From Oscillospiraceae bacterium (lineage in GTDB: Bacteria; Bacillota; Clostridia; Oscillospirales; Acutalibacteraceae), in the NCBI GenBank assembly GCA_003538135.1, contig DPOR01000013.1, positions 320,118-384,117 of the forward strand: 64,000 bases of DNA, read 5' to 3'. Under the pieces are notes generated by a model. That model was not told the DNA's origin, ran no database searches, and saw nothing but the letters and a program-made list of their open reading frames with translations. The translations under genes were made by a program, and so were the position numbers. Of the stretch, positions 17,349-25,627 are shown one piece after another. How positions within the stretch are numbered: position 1 is the stretch's first letter; the number at the start of each line of letters is the position of its first letter.

Positions 17349-18806
17349 ATGAATTATAAACTTATTGCAAATTACATAGGCAATATTCTGCGTATTGAGG
17401 GACTCTTTATGATCCCGGCGCTTTTGGTGTCCCTGTACTACAGGGAGTACAAATGCGTTATTGCTTTCGGAATAAGCATAGCGGCTCTTCTTGTTGTCGG
17501 TCAGCTCATGCATATTGTAAAGCCGAAGCAGCGTACTGTTTTTGTGCGCGAGGGCTTTGCTATAGTTTCGCTGTCCTGGATTGCGATATCGCTTTTCGGA
17601 GCACTCCCGTTTTTTATAAGCCGAGAGATACCGAACTTTATCGACTGCTTTTTTGAGACCGTTTCAGGCTTTACGACGACAGGCTCAAGCATACTCTCGA
17701 ATGTAGAAGCGATGTCAAAGGGTCTGCTCTATTGGAGAAGCTTTTCGCATTGGCTCGGCGGAATGGGCGTGCTTGTGTTCCTGGTCGCTGTTATACCCAA
17801 GGGCAAAGACAACGACGCGGAGTCGCTCTATATACTTAGGGCGGAGAGCCCGGGTCCCACGTTCGGAAAGTTCGTCTCTAAAATGCGTCAGACTGCGCGT
17901 ATTCTCTATCTGATTTATATAGTTTTGACCGTCATCGAAATTGTCCTGCTTGTCATAGGCGGAATGCCGTTCTTTGACAGCTTGCTTAATTCGTTTGCAA
18001 CCGCCGGAACAGGCGGCTTCGGAATAAAGAATGCCAGCATAGGCGCATATGACAGCTATTATCTTCAGGGTGTTATAGGTGTGTTTATGCTGCTGTTCGG
18101 CGTGAACTTCAATATTTATTATCTGCTGCTTGCAAGAGACTTCAAGCTCGTTTTCAAAAACGAGGAGCTTCGTTTCTATATCATAACCGTTTTGGTGTCG
18201 GTTACGGTGATAGCAATAAATATTCGCTCAATGTTCTCAAGCTGGTTTGACGCTTTTCATCACAGCTTCTTCCAGGTTTCGTCGATTATCACGACAACCG
18301 GATTTGCTACCACTGATTTTTCGCTTTGGCCGGAGCTTTCGCGATATATTCTCGTTGTGCTCATGCTCATGGGCGCGTGCGCGGGCTCTACCGGCGGCGG
18401 CTTGAAGGTTTCGAGAGTCCTTATATTATTCAAGGCTCTTCGCAACGAGATGCAGCGCGTCGTTCATCCGCGCAGCGTCAAGGTTCTTCGCATAGACGGA
18501 AAGGTTCAGAAGGAGTCGCTTGTCAGAAATGTTTCCATGTATCTCGTGGCGTATGTTATCGTTATGATAGTGTCAACGCTTCTGGTTTCTGTTGACGATT
18601 TCAGCTTCACAACCAATGTAACCGCCGTTATATCCTGCATGAATAACATCGGACCCGGCATTGATATAGTTGGGCCGGCCGGCAATTTCGGCGGATTCTC
18701 ATGGTTCAGCAAGCTTGTGCTCAGCGCGGACATGATAATAGGCAGACTGGAAATTTTCCCGGTGCTTACTCTGTTTTCACCCTCGCTTTGGAAACGCTGC
18801 AATTAA
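17349..18806 (+). CDS. trkH: Trk/Ktr-type potassium channel subunit TrkH
   Basis: 485 aa polytopic membrane protein with four membrane-pore-membrane repeats; the filter-like loops are visible as SGFTTTGSS near 105, FATAGTGGFG near 217, TTTGFATTDF near 316 and MNNIGPGID near 435. The third to fourth repeat contains the GACAGSTGGGLKVSR loop near 340, characteristic of TrkH/KtrB. Start ATG 17349 with GGGAG. Works with the TrkA encoded just upstream to import potassium. Confidence 0.95.
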   Translation: MNYKLIANYIGNILRIEGLFMIPALLVSLYYREYKCVIAFGISIAALLVVGQLMHIVKPKQRTVFVREGFAIVSLSWIAISLFGALPFFISREIPNFIDCFFETVSGFTTTGSSILSNVEAMSKGLLYWRSFSHWLGGMGVLVFLVAVIPKGKDNDAESLYILRAESPGPTFGKFVSKMRQTARILYLIYIVLTVIEIVLLVIGGMPFFDSLLNSFATAGTGGFGIKNASIGAYDSYYLQGVIGVFMLLFGVNFNIYYLLLARDFKLVFKNEELRFYIITVLVSVTVIAINIRSMFSSWFDAFHHSFFQVSSIITTTGFATTDFSLWPELSRYILVVLMLMGACAGSTGGGLKVSRVLILFKALRNEMQRVVHPRSVKVLRIDGKVQKESLVRNVSMYLVAYVIVMIVSTLLVSVDDFSFTTNVTAVISCMNNIGPGIDIVGPAGNFGGFSWFSKLVLSADMIIGRLEIFPVLTLFSPSLWKRCN

Positions 18807-18812
18807 AAAACA

Positions 18813-18853
18813 ATTCGGATCTGTGCCTTTGCCGCTCGGATCCGAATTTTTTA
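18813..18853 (+). terminator. Terminator of trkA-trkH
   Basis: Stem aattcggatc / ggatccgaatt followed by six T, directly downstream of the trkH stop. Confidence 0.88.
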
Positions 18854-18929
18854 AAAGTTTACAAATTATACTTTAACTCAGCGGCTCATAAGTGGTAATA
18901 TATAAGAAAATAGCTTATGGAGAATTGCG

Positions 18930-20495
18930 ATGACAAAGAAAATACTTAATAAAAAGCAAAAGATCGTCATCAGTATCGTTGCTGCGGTGCTTATTATCGC
19001 CATCGGCATATCCGTCTATGTTGTGATAAGCGAAAAAAATCGAACCACGGTTGCGCTGGCGGAAGTCACCGTAGGCGATATTACGGAAACGCTCAAGCTT
19101 TCCGGCACCGTTAATTCCGAGAATCGGGCATCGCTTGAGATTCTGGACGGAACTTATGTCAAGAGCGTCAACGTCAGAGTCGGAGATGCGGTGAAAAAAG
19201 GTGATGTGCTTGCGACGTTTGATACGAGCTCGCTCGGCAATGTTGTGGCGCAGAAGCGCGATAATTATAACGCCGCCATGTCGCAATATAAAAAGTATTC
19301 CGCAAATGCAAGCGCCTCATTTTCTCAGCTTGAATCGCTTTCAAAGCAGATAAAGCAAAAGCAGAAAGAGGTAGAGGAGCTGCAGAAAAAGGTCGATGCG
19401 GCAAAGCCCAAGGATGACACGCCGGAGACTGTTTCTCTGAAGAAGCAGCTCACCGAGCTTCTCGGAGACAGTAAGCTTGCCGGAGAAATAGTCGACAGAA
19501 TCTTTTCGTCGGGTACTCAGACCTCGGAGATACTGCAGCATCTCGAGAATATAATTAACGGCGCGAACAATCAGATTTCGTCGATACTCAAGCTCCTTTC
19601 GGTTTCCGACGAGGAAAAGCAGCTGATATCGGCGCAGCTTGAATTGGTTGAGCTCAAAGCACGGCAGGGGATACTGAAGCTCCAGTCAGGTGATACTTTA
19701 GCTTCTCTCTATCTCTCGGTTGCCGAATCAGCAAAGGAAGACTTAGACAAAACCGTCGAAGCCGTGAATGCGCTGAAAAAGGGCTGGATAGCCGAAACCG
19801 ACGGAGTTGTCAGAGAGATAAATATCGTCGCCGGAGAGACGTATCACACCCCCAAAGGTAACGCCTCCGTCTCGCTTGATGACATCGACATATCCTCTCT
19901 TCTTTCTTCCGTAACCTCCGATACCAAGGATTTTTCCGGAATCATAAGCCAGCTTTTTCCGGGCACTCCGGGCGGTATGGTCATTGAGTATTATCCGCTT
20001 TCTGCTACATTCAGCGTCAGCGGCAAGGATATATATAAAATCAAGCTCGATCAGCCTGTCGAGGTGACAGGCGCGACAGGCAAAAAATTCAGTGGTTATG
20101 TCAGCTTTATAAGCCCTATAGCTTCGGAGTCAGGCACAATGAGCATAACCTCTATTCTCGGCTCTGCATCGGGCGGCAGCGAGGTTGAGGCCAAGGCCAT
20201 GATCGAGCAGCCCGACAAGAGCATAATAATCGGACTTTCTGTTGACATGAGCATAGATGTCGAAACTCAGAAGAATGCAACCCTTATTCCCGTCGAATCG
20301 ATTCAGTATGAGGACGGCAAGTCGTATGTTTATCTCTATGACGCCGATTCGAGAACCGTTAAGAAAACGGAAGTTACCACTGGGCTCTTTGACGGAGAGC
20401 GTTATCAGATACTTTCCGGCTGCTCGGCAGGGGATAAGATAGTCAAGATACCGTCCGAAAAAATCGAGGACGGGCAAAAGCTATACGCAAAATAA
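18930..20495 (+). CDS. HlyD/MacA-type efflux adaptor (membrane fusion protein)
   Basis: 521 aa. An N-terminal membrane helix (about 11-32) is followed by a barrel-sandwich/lipoyl half (about 45-95: SGTVNSENRASLEILDGTYVKSVNVRVGDAVKKGDVLATFD), a long helical hairpin (about 97-285), the second lipoyl half (WIAETDGVVREINIVAGE), then beta-barrel and membrane-proximal domains. Adaptors of this type pair with ABC exporters such as MacB to move peptides or drugs. No ABC transporter gene is adjacent, so it is an orphan here. The 3' end overlaps the next start by one base (TAATG), so the two are translationally coupled. Confidence 0.85.
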   Translation: MTKKILNKKQKIVISIVAAVLIIAIGISVYVVISEKNRTTVALAEVTVGDITETLKLSGTVNSENRASLEILDGTYVKSVNVRVGDAVKKGDVLATFDTSSLGNVVAQKRDNYNAAMSQYKKYSANASASFSQLESLSKQIKQKQKEVEELQKKVDAAKPKDDTPETVSLKKQLTELLGDSKLAGEIVDRIFSSGTQTSEILQHLENIINGANNQISSILKLLSVSDEEKQLISAQLELVELKARQGILKLQSGDTLASLYLSVAESAKEDLDKTVEAVNALKKGWIAETDGVVREINIVAGETYHTPKGNASVSLDDIDISSLLSSVTSDTKDFSGIISQLFPGTPGGMVIEYYPLSATFSVSGKDIYKIKLDQPVEVTGATGKKFSGYVSFISPIASESGTMSITSILGSASGGSEVEAKAMIEQPDKSIIIGLSVDMSIDVETQKNATLIPVESIQYEDGKSYVYLYDADSRTVKKTEVTTGLFDGERYQILSGCSAGDKIVKIPSEKIEDGQKLYAK

Positions 20496-21073
20496 TGGCT
20501 TTGACACTTTTTATAAATATAAATGAGCTGACCGACGAGCAGTACAGCCGCGAAATGGATTTTCTCTGTCCTCATAAGTGCGAGCGCGTTTTAAAAATGC
20601 GCTTCGAGGATGACAGAAAGCGCTCGCTTGCCGCGAATCTTGCGGCGAGACGTGCGGCGGCCGATTTTCTGGGACTCGAGGAGGACGACATAGCGATAAC
20701 CTGCGACGGCGACGGAAAACCGCTGTGCGACGGATGTTTTCTTTCACTCAGTCACTCCGGCGACTATGCGGTTTGCGCGGCAAGCAGCTTCCCGATAGGC
20801 GTAGATATTGAGAAAAAGCGCGAGATAAATCCGATGCTCGCAAAAAAAATCTGCGTCAGCGACGCCGAACGCGAATACGCCTCCGATAATCAGAAGCTTT
20901 TAATGCTCTGGTCTGTCAAAGAGGCCTGCTTTAAGGCGCTGAGCCCGCAGGTCGATACCGTCGGCGATATAGTGCTCGAAATAACCGAAAAAGGCTTTGA
21001 ATGCGGCGGAATATCTTTCATAGAGACGGGAATTGTGCATAAAGACTACGTTTTTTCGCTTGCGTCAGTCTAA
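20495..21073 (+). CDS. 4'-phosphopantetheinyl transferase superfamily protein
   Basis: 192 aa, at the short end for Sfp-type enzymes. It contains LSLSHSGDYAVCA near 86, the Mg/CoA motif GVDIEKKREI near 105 and WSVKEACFKAL near 145, the three Sfp-family signatures. These enzymes move the phosphopantetheine arm from CoA to carrier proteins of fatty-acid, polyketide or peptide synthases. No carrier protein or synthase is next to it. It is coupled to the upstream HlyD-type adaptor through a TAATG overlap. Confidence 0.85.
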   Translation: MALTLFININELTDEQYSREMDFLCPHKCERVLKMRFEDDRKRSLAANLAARRAAADFLGLEEDDIAITCDGDGKPLCDGCFLSLSHSGDYAVCAASSFPIGVDIEKKREINPMLAKKICVSDAEREYASDNQKLLMLWSVKEACFKALSPQVDTVGDIVLEITEKGFECGGISFIETGIVHKDYVFSLASV

Positions 21074-21089
21074 AAATTTCAATAAATAC

Positions 21090-21118
21090 TTGCATAAATA
21101 AGAAACAGCAGTTATAAT
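21090..21118 (+). promoter_or_regulatory. Promoter of yajC
   Basis: TTGCAT, 17 nt, TATAAT; GGAGG precedes the yajC ATG. Confidence 0.7.
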
Positions 21119-21145
21119 TATTCTATTATCATTTGGAGGTTCATT

Positions 21146-21610
21146 ATGAATTTAGTACAGTTTTTAAATCTTGCCAGCGGTACAGCTGCAAACGGTGCGA
21201 ATGCCGGTAAGAGCCAGATTTCCCTTATCGTCATGATGGTTCTTCTGTTCGGCGTCATGTATTTTGTCATGATCCGTCCCCAGAAGAAAAAGCAGAAGGA
21301 AGAGCAGCAGATGCGCGACAGCATCGAGGTCGGCGATGAGATCACCACCATCGGCGGCATCGTCGGACGCGTTGTCACCGTTAAGGATGATTCTATTATT
21401 ATCGAGACCGGCGCTGACAGAAATAAGATTAAAATCATGAGATGGGCTATCAGCACCAACAACACCGCCAACGAGAAGCTTGAGGCCGAGAGAGCTGCGG
21501 CCAAGGAAGCTCAGGAGGCGGAGAAGGCCGCAAGAATGGAAGAGGCCAAGGCGAAGAGCAAGGCAAGCCGCAAGAAGAGCAAGAAGAACAAGGATACGGA
21601 TGCCGAGTAA
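21146..21610 (+). CDS. yajC: Preprotein translocase subunit YajC
   Basis: 154 aa. One N-terminal membrane helix (about 27-48: LIVMMVLLFGVMYFVMIRPQKKKQKE) is followed by the compact YajC domain (VGDEITTIGGIVGRVVTVKDDSIIIETG) and a long Lys/Ala/Glu-rich charged tail (about 110-154), likely helical. YajC associates with SecDF-YidC and assists protein export; secDF is not in the window. The gene ends in a terminator that also carries the next gene's ribosome site. Confidence 0.93.
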   Translation: MNLVQFLNLASGTAANGANAGKSQISLIVMMVLLFGVMYFVMIRPQKKKQKEEQQMRDSIEVGDEITTIGGIVGRVVTVKDDSIIIETGADRNKIKIMRWAISTNNTANEKLEAERAAAKEAQEAEKAARMEEAKAKSKASRKKSKKNKDTDAE

Positions 21611-21630
21611 TCTGACATAAAATCAGACTT

Positions 21631-21671
21631 CCCCTCATACCTTTTAACAAACGGTATGAGGGGGATTTTTT
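21631..21671 (+). terminator. Terminator whose 3' arm contains the next gene's Shine-Dalgarno
   Basis: Perfect 11-bp stem cccctcatacc (21631-21641) / ggtatgagggg (21653-21663) with a T run. The 3' arm ends in GAGGGGG (21658-21664), and the T run is the 7-nt spacer to the ATG at 21672, so folding of the hairpin hides the ribosome site of the downstream gene. Confidence 0.85.
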
Positions 21672-22082
21672 ATGCCTGCAAAAAGGGGAGAGAGAAAAGA
21701 GCCGAACGCAAAAAAAACGCTGCTGATAAGTCTGCTCATAGGAAACTCGCTGGGTGTCGCAATATTCTTTATACTGCTTTCTATAGCCTCGGCGGTGATA
21801 CTTAAAAAAGGCGTTTCATCGGGAGCTTATACGCCTGTTTCAATAATTTGCTCTGGCGCTGCGGCGCTTATGGCCGGATTCATATCCGTGTGCCCGATAA
21901 GAAAGAACGGGCTTTTGTTGGGACTTTGCTCGTCCGTTCTGCCTGTTGCCTGCGTTGTTATATCCGCCGCGGCAGCGGGAGACGGTGTGAGCATAAAAAC
22001 TGCGATTGCGGCGGCGGTTGCGGTCGCGTGCGCCTGTGTGGGCGGTATAATTTCGGCAAATATGAAAAAGAAAACGCGTTGA
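21672..22082 (+). CDS. Small four-helix membrane protein, TIGR04086-like
   Basis: 136 aa with a basic N-terminus (MPAKRGERKEPNAKK) and four hydrophobic segments (about 16-42, 51-72, 77-98, 104-128), ending KMKKKTR-like basic. This length, topology and position directly after yajC fit the TIGR04086 family of Firmicutes, whose function is not known. Its only ribosome site lies in the terminator of yajC, so it depends on readthrough or on an alternative transcript. Role in secretion is suggested only by position. Confidence 0.65.
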   Translation: MPAKRGERKEPNAKKTLLISLLIGNSLGVAIFFILLSIASAVILKKGVSSGAYTPVSIICSGAAALMAGFISVCPIRKNGLLLGLCSSVLPVACVVISAAAAGDGVSIKTAIAAAVAVACACVGGIISANMKKKTR

Positions 22083-22109
22083 CCGTGCCGCAAGGCGCGG
22101 TTTTGTCTT
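22082..22109 (+). terminator. Terminator after the TIGR04086-like gene
   Basis: Eight-bp stem accgtgcc / ggcgcggt, GCAA tetraloop, then a T-rich tail. Confidence 0.7.
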
Positions 22110-22135
22110 GTAAAATATAAAAAAGATGGTATAAT
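22108..22135 (+). promoter_or_regulatory. Promoter of metG-tatD
   Basis: TTGTAA, 16 nt, TATAAT, about 37 nt before the metG ATG. No T-box or other leader is visible. Confidence 0.55.
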
Positions 22136-22171
22136 ATATTAAGTATTTACATACGAGGAGGAAAACAAATC

Positions 22172-24109
22172 ATGTCCAAAGAAAAATATTATATCACAAC
22201 TGCGATCGCTTACACATCGCGTAAGCCTCATATAGGTAATTCTTATGAGATAGTTCTCACCGATGCCATAGCCAGGTATAAGCGAATGCAGGGATATGAT
22301 GTGTTCTTCCTTACCGGTACAGACGAGCACGGTCAGAAGATAGAGGAATATGCGCAGGCCGCCGGTGTTTCTCCCAAGGAATATGTCGATAAAGTGGCGG
22401 GGGAGATACGCAGCATCTGCGATTTGCTCAACACCACCTATGACAAGTTTATCAGAACGACAGACGACTATCACGAAAAGGTAGTTCAGAAGATATTCCG
22501 CAAGCTTTATGAGCAGGGCGATATCTATAAGAGCGAGTACGAGGGAATGTACTGCGTACCTTGCGAGAGCTTTTTCACCGAGTCTCAGGTCGTTGACGGC
22601 AAGTGCCCGGACTGCGGCAGAGAGCTTGTTCCGACAAAAGAAGAGGCCTATTTCCTGAGAATGTCGAAGTATCAGAAGCAGCTCGAGGATTATATCGATG
22701 CTAACCCCGACTTCATTTATCCCGAGAGCCGCAAAAAAGAAATGGTCAACAATTTTATAAAGCCCGGCATTCAGGATCTCTGCGTTTCGCGCTCGTCCTT
22801 TAAATGGGGCGTTCCGGTTGACTTTGATGACAAGCACGTTATCTATGTTTGGATAGACGCTCTTTCAAACTATATTACCGCCCTCGGCTACGACCCCGAC
22901 GGCAGCTCCGAGCTGTTCAATAAGTACTGGCCTGCCGACGCTCATATCATAGGCAAGGATATTCTCCGTTTCCACACGATTTATTGGCCCATCATGCTTA
23001 TGGCTCTCGGCCTTGAGCTGCCCAAAAAGGTGTTCGGTCATCCGTGGCTGCTTTTCGGAACGGACAAGATGTCAAAATCAAAGGGCAATGTTATATATGC
23101 CGACGACCTTGTGAGACATTTCGGCGTCGATGCGATAAGATATTATCTGCTCTCCGAAATGCCCTATGCAGCCGACGGCTCCATAACTTATACCACTATA
23201 ATCGAGCGCTACAATTCCGAGCTTGCCAACACTCTCGGAAACCTTGTTAACAGAACCGTTGCGATGTCCAACAAGTATTTCGGCGGCGAGATATTACCTC
23301 CCGAAGCGCCGGAGGCTGTTGACGATGACCTCAAAAACACCGTTCTCGGCAGTGTGGCGACGGTTGAAAAATGCATGGACGATTTCCATGTCGCCGATGC
23401 CCTGGAGGCTATTTTCAGCGCGGCAAGACGCAGCAACAAGTATATCGACGAGACAACGCCGTGGCTGCTTGCAAAGGACGAGGACAAGCGCGCAAGGCTC
23501 GGTACAGTGCTCTATAATTTGCTCGAGAGCATAAGAATAATTGCAGTTCAGCTCAAGCCCTTTATGCCCGAAACTTCGGACAAGATACTCGAGCAGCTCA
23601 ATACCGACATATCGTCCTATGAGAGCATTAAATCCTTCGGTGCGTTAAAAGCAGGCGGTCATGTCGGAACGGCAACTCCGCTCTTCGGCAGAATCGACGC
23701 CGAAAAGATGCTTGAGGAGATAGAGAAGGAGACCGCGGTATCCGAGGCGGCGCTTGAGGAAAAGAAAGAAGAAATACCCGGTGTCGCAATGATAGGCATT
23801 GACGATTTCGCAAAGGTAGAGCTTAAGGTAGCAAAAATTAAGGACTGCGTGCCCGTAAAGCGCGCAAAGAAATTGCTCGAGTTGACTGTTGACGACGGCA
23901 GCGGACTGCGTACCGTTGCTTCGGGAATTGCCAAGTGGTACAAGCCCGAGGATTTGGTCGGACGCAATGTAATTCTTGTCTCCAACTTAAAGCCTGCTAA
24001 GCTCTGCGGCATTGAAAGCTGCGGAATGATTCTTGCGGCCGATTGCGAGCAGGATGATGTCAAGGTGATATTTGTTGACGATATCCCGGTCGGAGCAAAG
24101 ATAAGATGA
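22172..24109 (+). CDS. metG: Methionine--tRNA ligase
   Basis: 645 aa. Class I catalytic core with the HIGH-type motif PHIGNSYE near 18, a zinc-binding insert (CVPCESF and CPDCGRE near 125-150), the DKMSKSKGNV signature near 297, a helical anticodon-binding domain (about 350-510), and a C-terminal EMAP/Trbp111-type tRNA-binding domain (about 540-645: DDFAKVELKVAKIKDCVPVKRAKKLL). It loads methionine for initiation and elongation. AGGAGG precedes the ATG. The stop overlaps the start of tatD by 4 bp (ATGA). Confidence 0.97.
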   Translation: MSKEKYYITTAIAYTSRKPHIGNSYEIVLTDAIARYKRMQGYDVFFLTGTDEHGQKIEEYAQAAGVSPKEYVDKVAGEIRSICDLLNTTYDKFIRTTDDYHEKVVQKIFRKLYEQGDIYKSEYEGMYCVPCESFFTESQVVDGKCPDCGRELVPTKEEAYFLRMSKYQKQLEDYIDANPDFIYPESRKKEMVNNFIKPGIQDLCVSRSSFKWGVPVDFDDKHVIYVWIDALSNYITALGYDPDGSSELFNKYWPADAHIIGKDILRFHTIYWPIMLMALGLELPKKVFGHPWLLFGTDKMSKSKGNVIYADDLVRHFGVDAIRYYLLSEMPYAADGSITYTTIIERYNSELANTLGNLVNRTVAMSNKYFGGEILPPEAPEAVDDDLKNTVLGSVATVEKCMDDFHVADALEAIFSAARRSNKYIDETTPWLLAKDEDKRARLGTVLYNLLESIRIIAVQLKPFMPETSDKILEQLNTDISSYESIKSFGALKAGGHVGTATPLFGRIDAEKMLEEIEKETAVSEAALEEKKEEIPGVAMIGIDDFAKVELKVAKIKDCVPVKRAKKLLELTVDDGSGLRTVASGIAKWYKPEDLVGRNVILVSNLKPAKLCGIESCGMILAADCEQDDVKVIFVDDIPVGAKIR

Positions 24110-24891
24110 TAGATAATATTTTTGACAGCCACGCCCACTACGACGATGAACAGTTTGACGGCGACAGGGACGAATTGCTTCGGTCCTTGCCGTCGAAGGG
24201 CGTTTGCGCTGTTATAAACTGTGCAAGTGACCTCAAAAGCTCCGCAACCTCTGCGGAGCTTTCTGAAAAATATCCGTTTTTCTGGTGCGCCTGCGGAGTT
24301 CACCCGCACGAGGCTGAAAAAGAATTAAAAACGGCTGATATTAACGAAATAGAAAAAAGAATAGTTAATTTCACAGAAAAGAAAAAATGTGTTGCAATAG
24401 GGGAGATAGGGCTTGATTATCACTACGATTTTTCGCCCAGAGAGCTTCAAAAGGATATATTCGAGCTCCAACTGAAGCTTTCAAAGGAACTGGATCTTCC
24501 CGTTATAGTTCACGACAGGGAAGCGCATGAGGATACAATGACCTTGCTCAAAAAATACAGGCCGAAAGGCGTTGTGCATTGCTTTTCCGGCAGCGTTGAA
24601 ATGGCTCGGGAAGTTTTGAAGCTCGGAATGTATATCGGTCTCGGAGGAGCGGTTACTTTTAAAAATGCGAAGAAGCCTGTTGCGGTTGCCGCCGCAACCG
24701 ATATCGACAGGATACTGCTTGAAACCGACTGTCCTTATATGGCGCCGGTACCGTTCAGAGGAATGAGATGCTCGTCTGATATGATTGCGTATTCCGCGCA
24801 GACGATAGCGAGCGTTAAAAACATGGATGTGCAAGCACTTGTTGATGCCGCAACCGAGAATACAAAGCGGCTGTTCGGGATAGAGTTTTAA
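24106..24891 (+). CDS. tatD: TatD-family metal-dependent hydrolase (DNase)
   Basis: 261 aa. TatD metal ligands are visible: FDSHAHYDD near 5-13, GEIGLDYHYDFSP near 98 (metal Glu and following), VIVHDREAHEDT near 132, HCFSGS near 158 and LLETDCPYMAP near 205. TatD proteins are TIM-barrel Mg/Mn exonucleases used in DNA quality control. Translationally coupled to metG, a pairing common in Firmicutes. It is the last host gene before the prophage; its stop is 36 nt from the left attachment repeat. Confidence 0.93.
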   Translation: MIDNIFDSHAHYDDEQFDGDRDELLRSLPSKGVCAVINCASDLKSSATSAELSEKYPFFWCACGVHPHEAEKELKTADINEIEKRIVNFTEKKKCVAIGEIGLDYHYDFSPRELQKDIFELQLKLSKELDLPVIVHDREAHEDTMTLLKKYRPKGVVHCFSGSVEMAREVLKLGMYIGLGGAVTFKNAKKPVAVAAATDIDRILLETDCPYMAPVPFRGMRCSSDMIAYSAQTIASVKNMDVQALVDAATENTKRLFGIEF

Positions 24892-24927
24892 TTCTATGCG
24901 AAAGGAGAGTGCCGAAAGAAACAGCAG

Positions 24928-24946
24928 AAATTATACAAAATAAATG
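24928..24946 (+). repeat. Left attachment repeat (attL)
   Basis: Nineteen bases identical to 30224-30242: one flanking A, the 12-bp Xer-like arm aattatacaaaa and the 6-bp centre taaatg. To the right the second arm is not the palindromic partner found at the other end, so this junction is a half site fused to phage sequence. Confidence 0.85.
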
Positions 24947-24975
24947 ATACCTAAAAAGAAAAATAGTTATTATCA

Positions 24976-25010
24976 ACAGTTCAAGCGCGTGTGCTTGGGC
25001 TGTTTTTTTA
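24976..25010 (+). terminator. Rightward terminator just inside the left prophage end
   Basis: Eleven-bp stem acagttcaagc / gcttgggctgt (two G-U pairs), 6-nt loop, then seven T. No + strand phage gene precedes it in the prophage. In the circular form it would lie about 110 nt after the last cassette gene (30163), across the joined attachment site, and would end the phage transcript. Confidence 0.8.
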
Positions 25011-25036
25011 TGCTACTTTGTGCGCGGAATCGCGGT

Positions 25037-25167
25037 CAAGGCGCGCGCGTGCGCCTTGGTTGGTGCGCTCGGCTGATATCTTCTGTTCCGCTGTTGCTCC
25101 CTCGGCGCAAGCGTAGTATGCTCGGTTTGTACTGCCTGCTCACCTTATCAGCTCCGCCGATAGGCGG
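25037..25167. other. GC-rich hairpin region at left end of prophage
   Basis: An untranslated stretch unlike the AT-rich phage genes around it. It contains caaggcgc / gcgccttg (25037-25058, 6-nt loop) and ccgcc-gata-ggcgg (25154-25167). Filamentous phages keep replication origins and the packaging hairpin in such intergenic regions, so this is a candidate, but no known motif is recognised. Confidence 0.45.
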
Positions 25168-25386
25168 TTATTTTAGCCTGCGGGGTGTATCGGTCAATCC
25201 GAGTAAATAATCAGCTGATAGGTTGTAAAACTTGCATAATGTTATTAAGTGGTCGATTGGTAGCTTTCTGTGTCCGTTTTCGTATTGGGCATAGTATGAT
25301 TGTGTTGTTTTTAATATCATAGCTACTTGTGTTTGGTTTAGGTCGTTATCTTCTCTTATGTCTCTGATTCTTTGTGCATAGTCCAT
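25168..25386 (-). CDS. XRE-family repressor of the prophage
   Basis: 72 aa from ATG 25386 (GGAGAGG upstream; the frame is open to 25428 but would cover the operators). It is a single helix-turn-helix of the Cro/C1 type: RIRDIREDNDLNQTQVAMILKTTQSYYAQYENGHRKLPIDHLITLCKFYNLSADYLLGLTD. There is no C-terminal dimer or protease domain. It is transcribed leftward, divergent from the phage cassette, with repeated AATAGT half-sites between them, the arrangement of a lysogeny switch like RstR of CTXphi. A TATAAT -10 for its own promoter lies at 25420-25425 (- strand). Confidence 0.88.
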   Translation of the reverse strand: MDYAQRIRDIREDNDLNQTQVAMILKTTQSYYAQYENGHRKLPIDHLITLCKFYNLSADYLLGLTDTPRRLK

Positions 25387-25426
25387 AATTATACCTCTCC
25401 GTTTTTGTGTAATAAGTAGATTATAC

Positions 25427-25475
25427 AATAGTTCACTATTAAACTATTGACAATAGTTCAGTAGTGGACTATTAT
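25427..25475 (+). promoter_or_regulatory. Phage cassette promoter with overlapping repressor operators
   Basis: TTGACA (25447-25452), 17 nt, TATTAT (25470-25475). The hexamer AATAGT or its complement ACTATT occurs five times in 47 bp: as a palindrome at 25427-25440, as a perfect palindrome at 25443-25457 that covers the -35, and at 25468-25473 over the -10. Binding of the divergent XRE protein would block the rightward promoter. Confidence 0.8.
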
Positions 25476-25530
25476 TTAGTCAACAACTGAACTATGTTGT
25501 TTGAAAACTAATTTGAAAGTAGGTACAAAG

Positions 25531-25611
25531 ATGTTGCAGTCAATTTTGTTTAATCTTGGCAATCTTGTCGGTTTGTATGGCAGAGCCATACTCGAGATAT
25601 TAAAAATTTAA
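25531..25611 (+). CDS. Possible 26-aa leader peptide ORF of the phage cassette
   Basis: ATG 25531 to TAA 25611, encoding a short hydrophobic peptide (MLQSILFNLGNLVGLYGRAI then LEILKI). The ribosome site is weak (AAGTAGG). It lies between the phage promoter and the first clear gene. It could be a small phage membrane peptide of the pVII/pIX kind or just a chance frame. Confidence 0.3.
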   Translation: MLQSILFNLGNLVGLYGRAILEILKI

Positions 25612-25627
25612 AGTGAGGTAAATGGAA

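Noticed and set aside
15849..17513. 554-codon open frame on the - strand
   Set aside because: Antisense to trkA/trkH; no family features.
24944..25210. 88-codon + strand frame across the left prophage end
   Set aside because: Its ATG is inside the attachment repeat, it has no ribosome site and it spans the terminator and hairpins.
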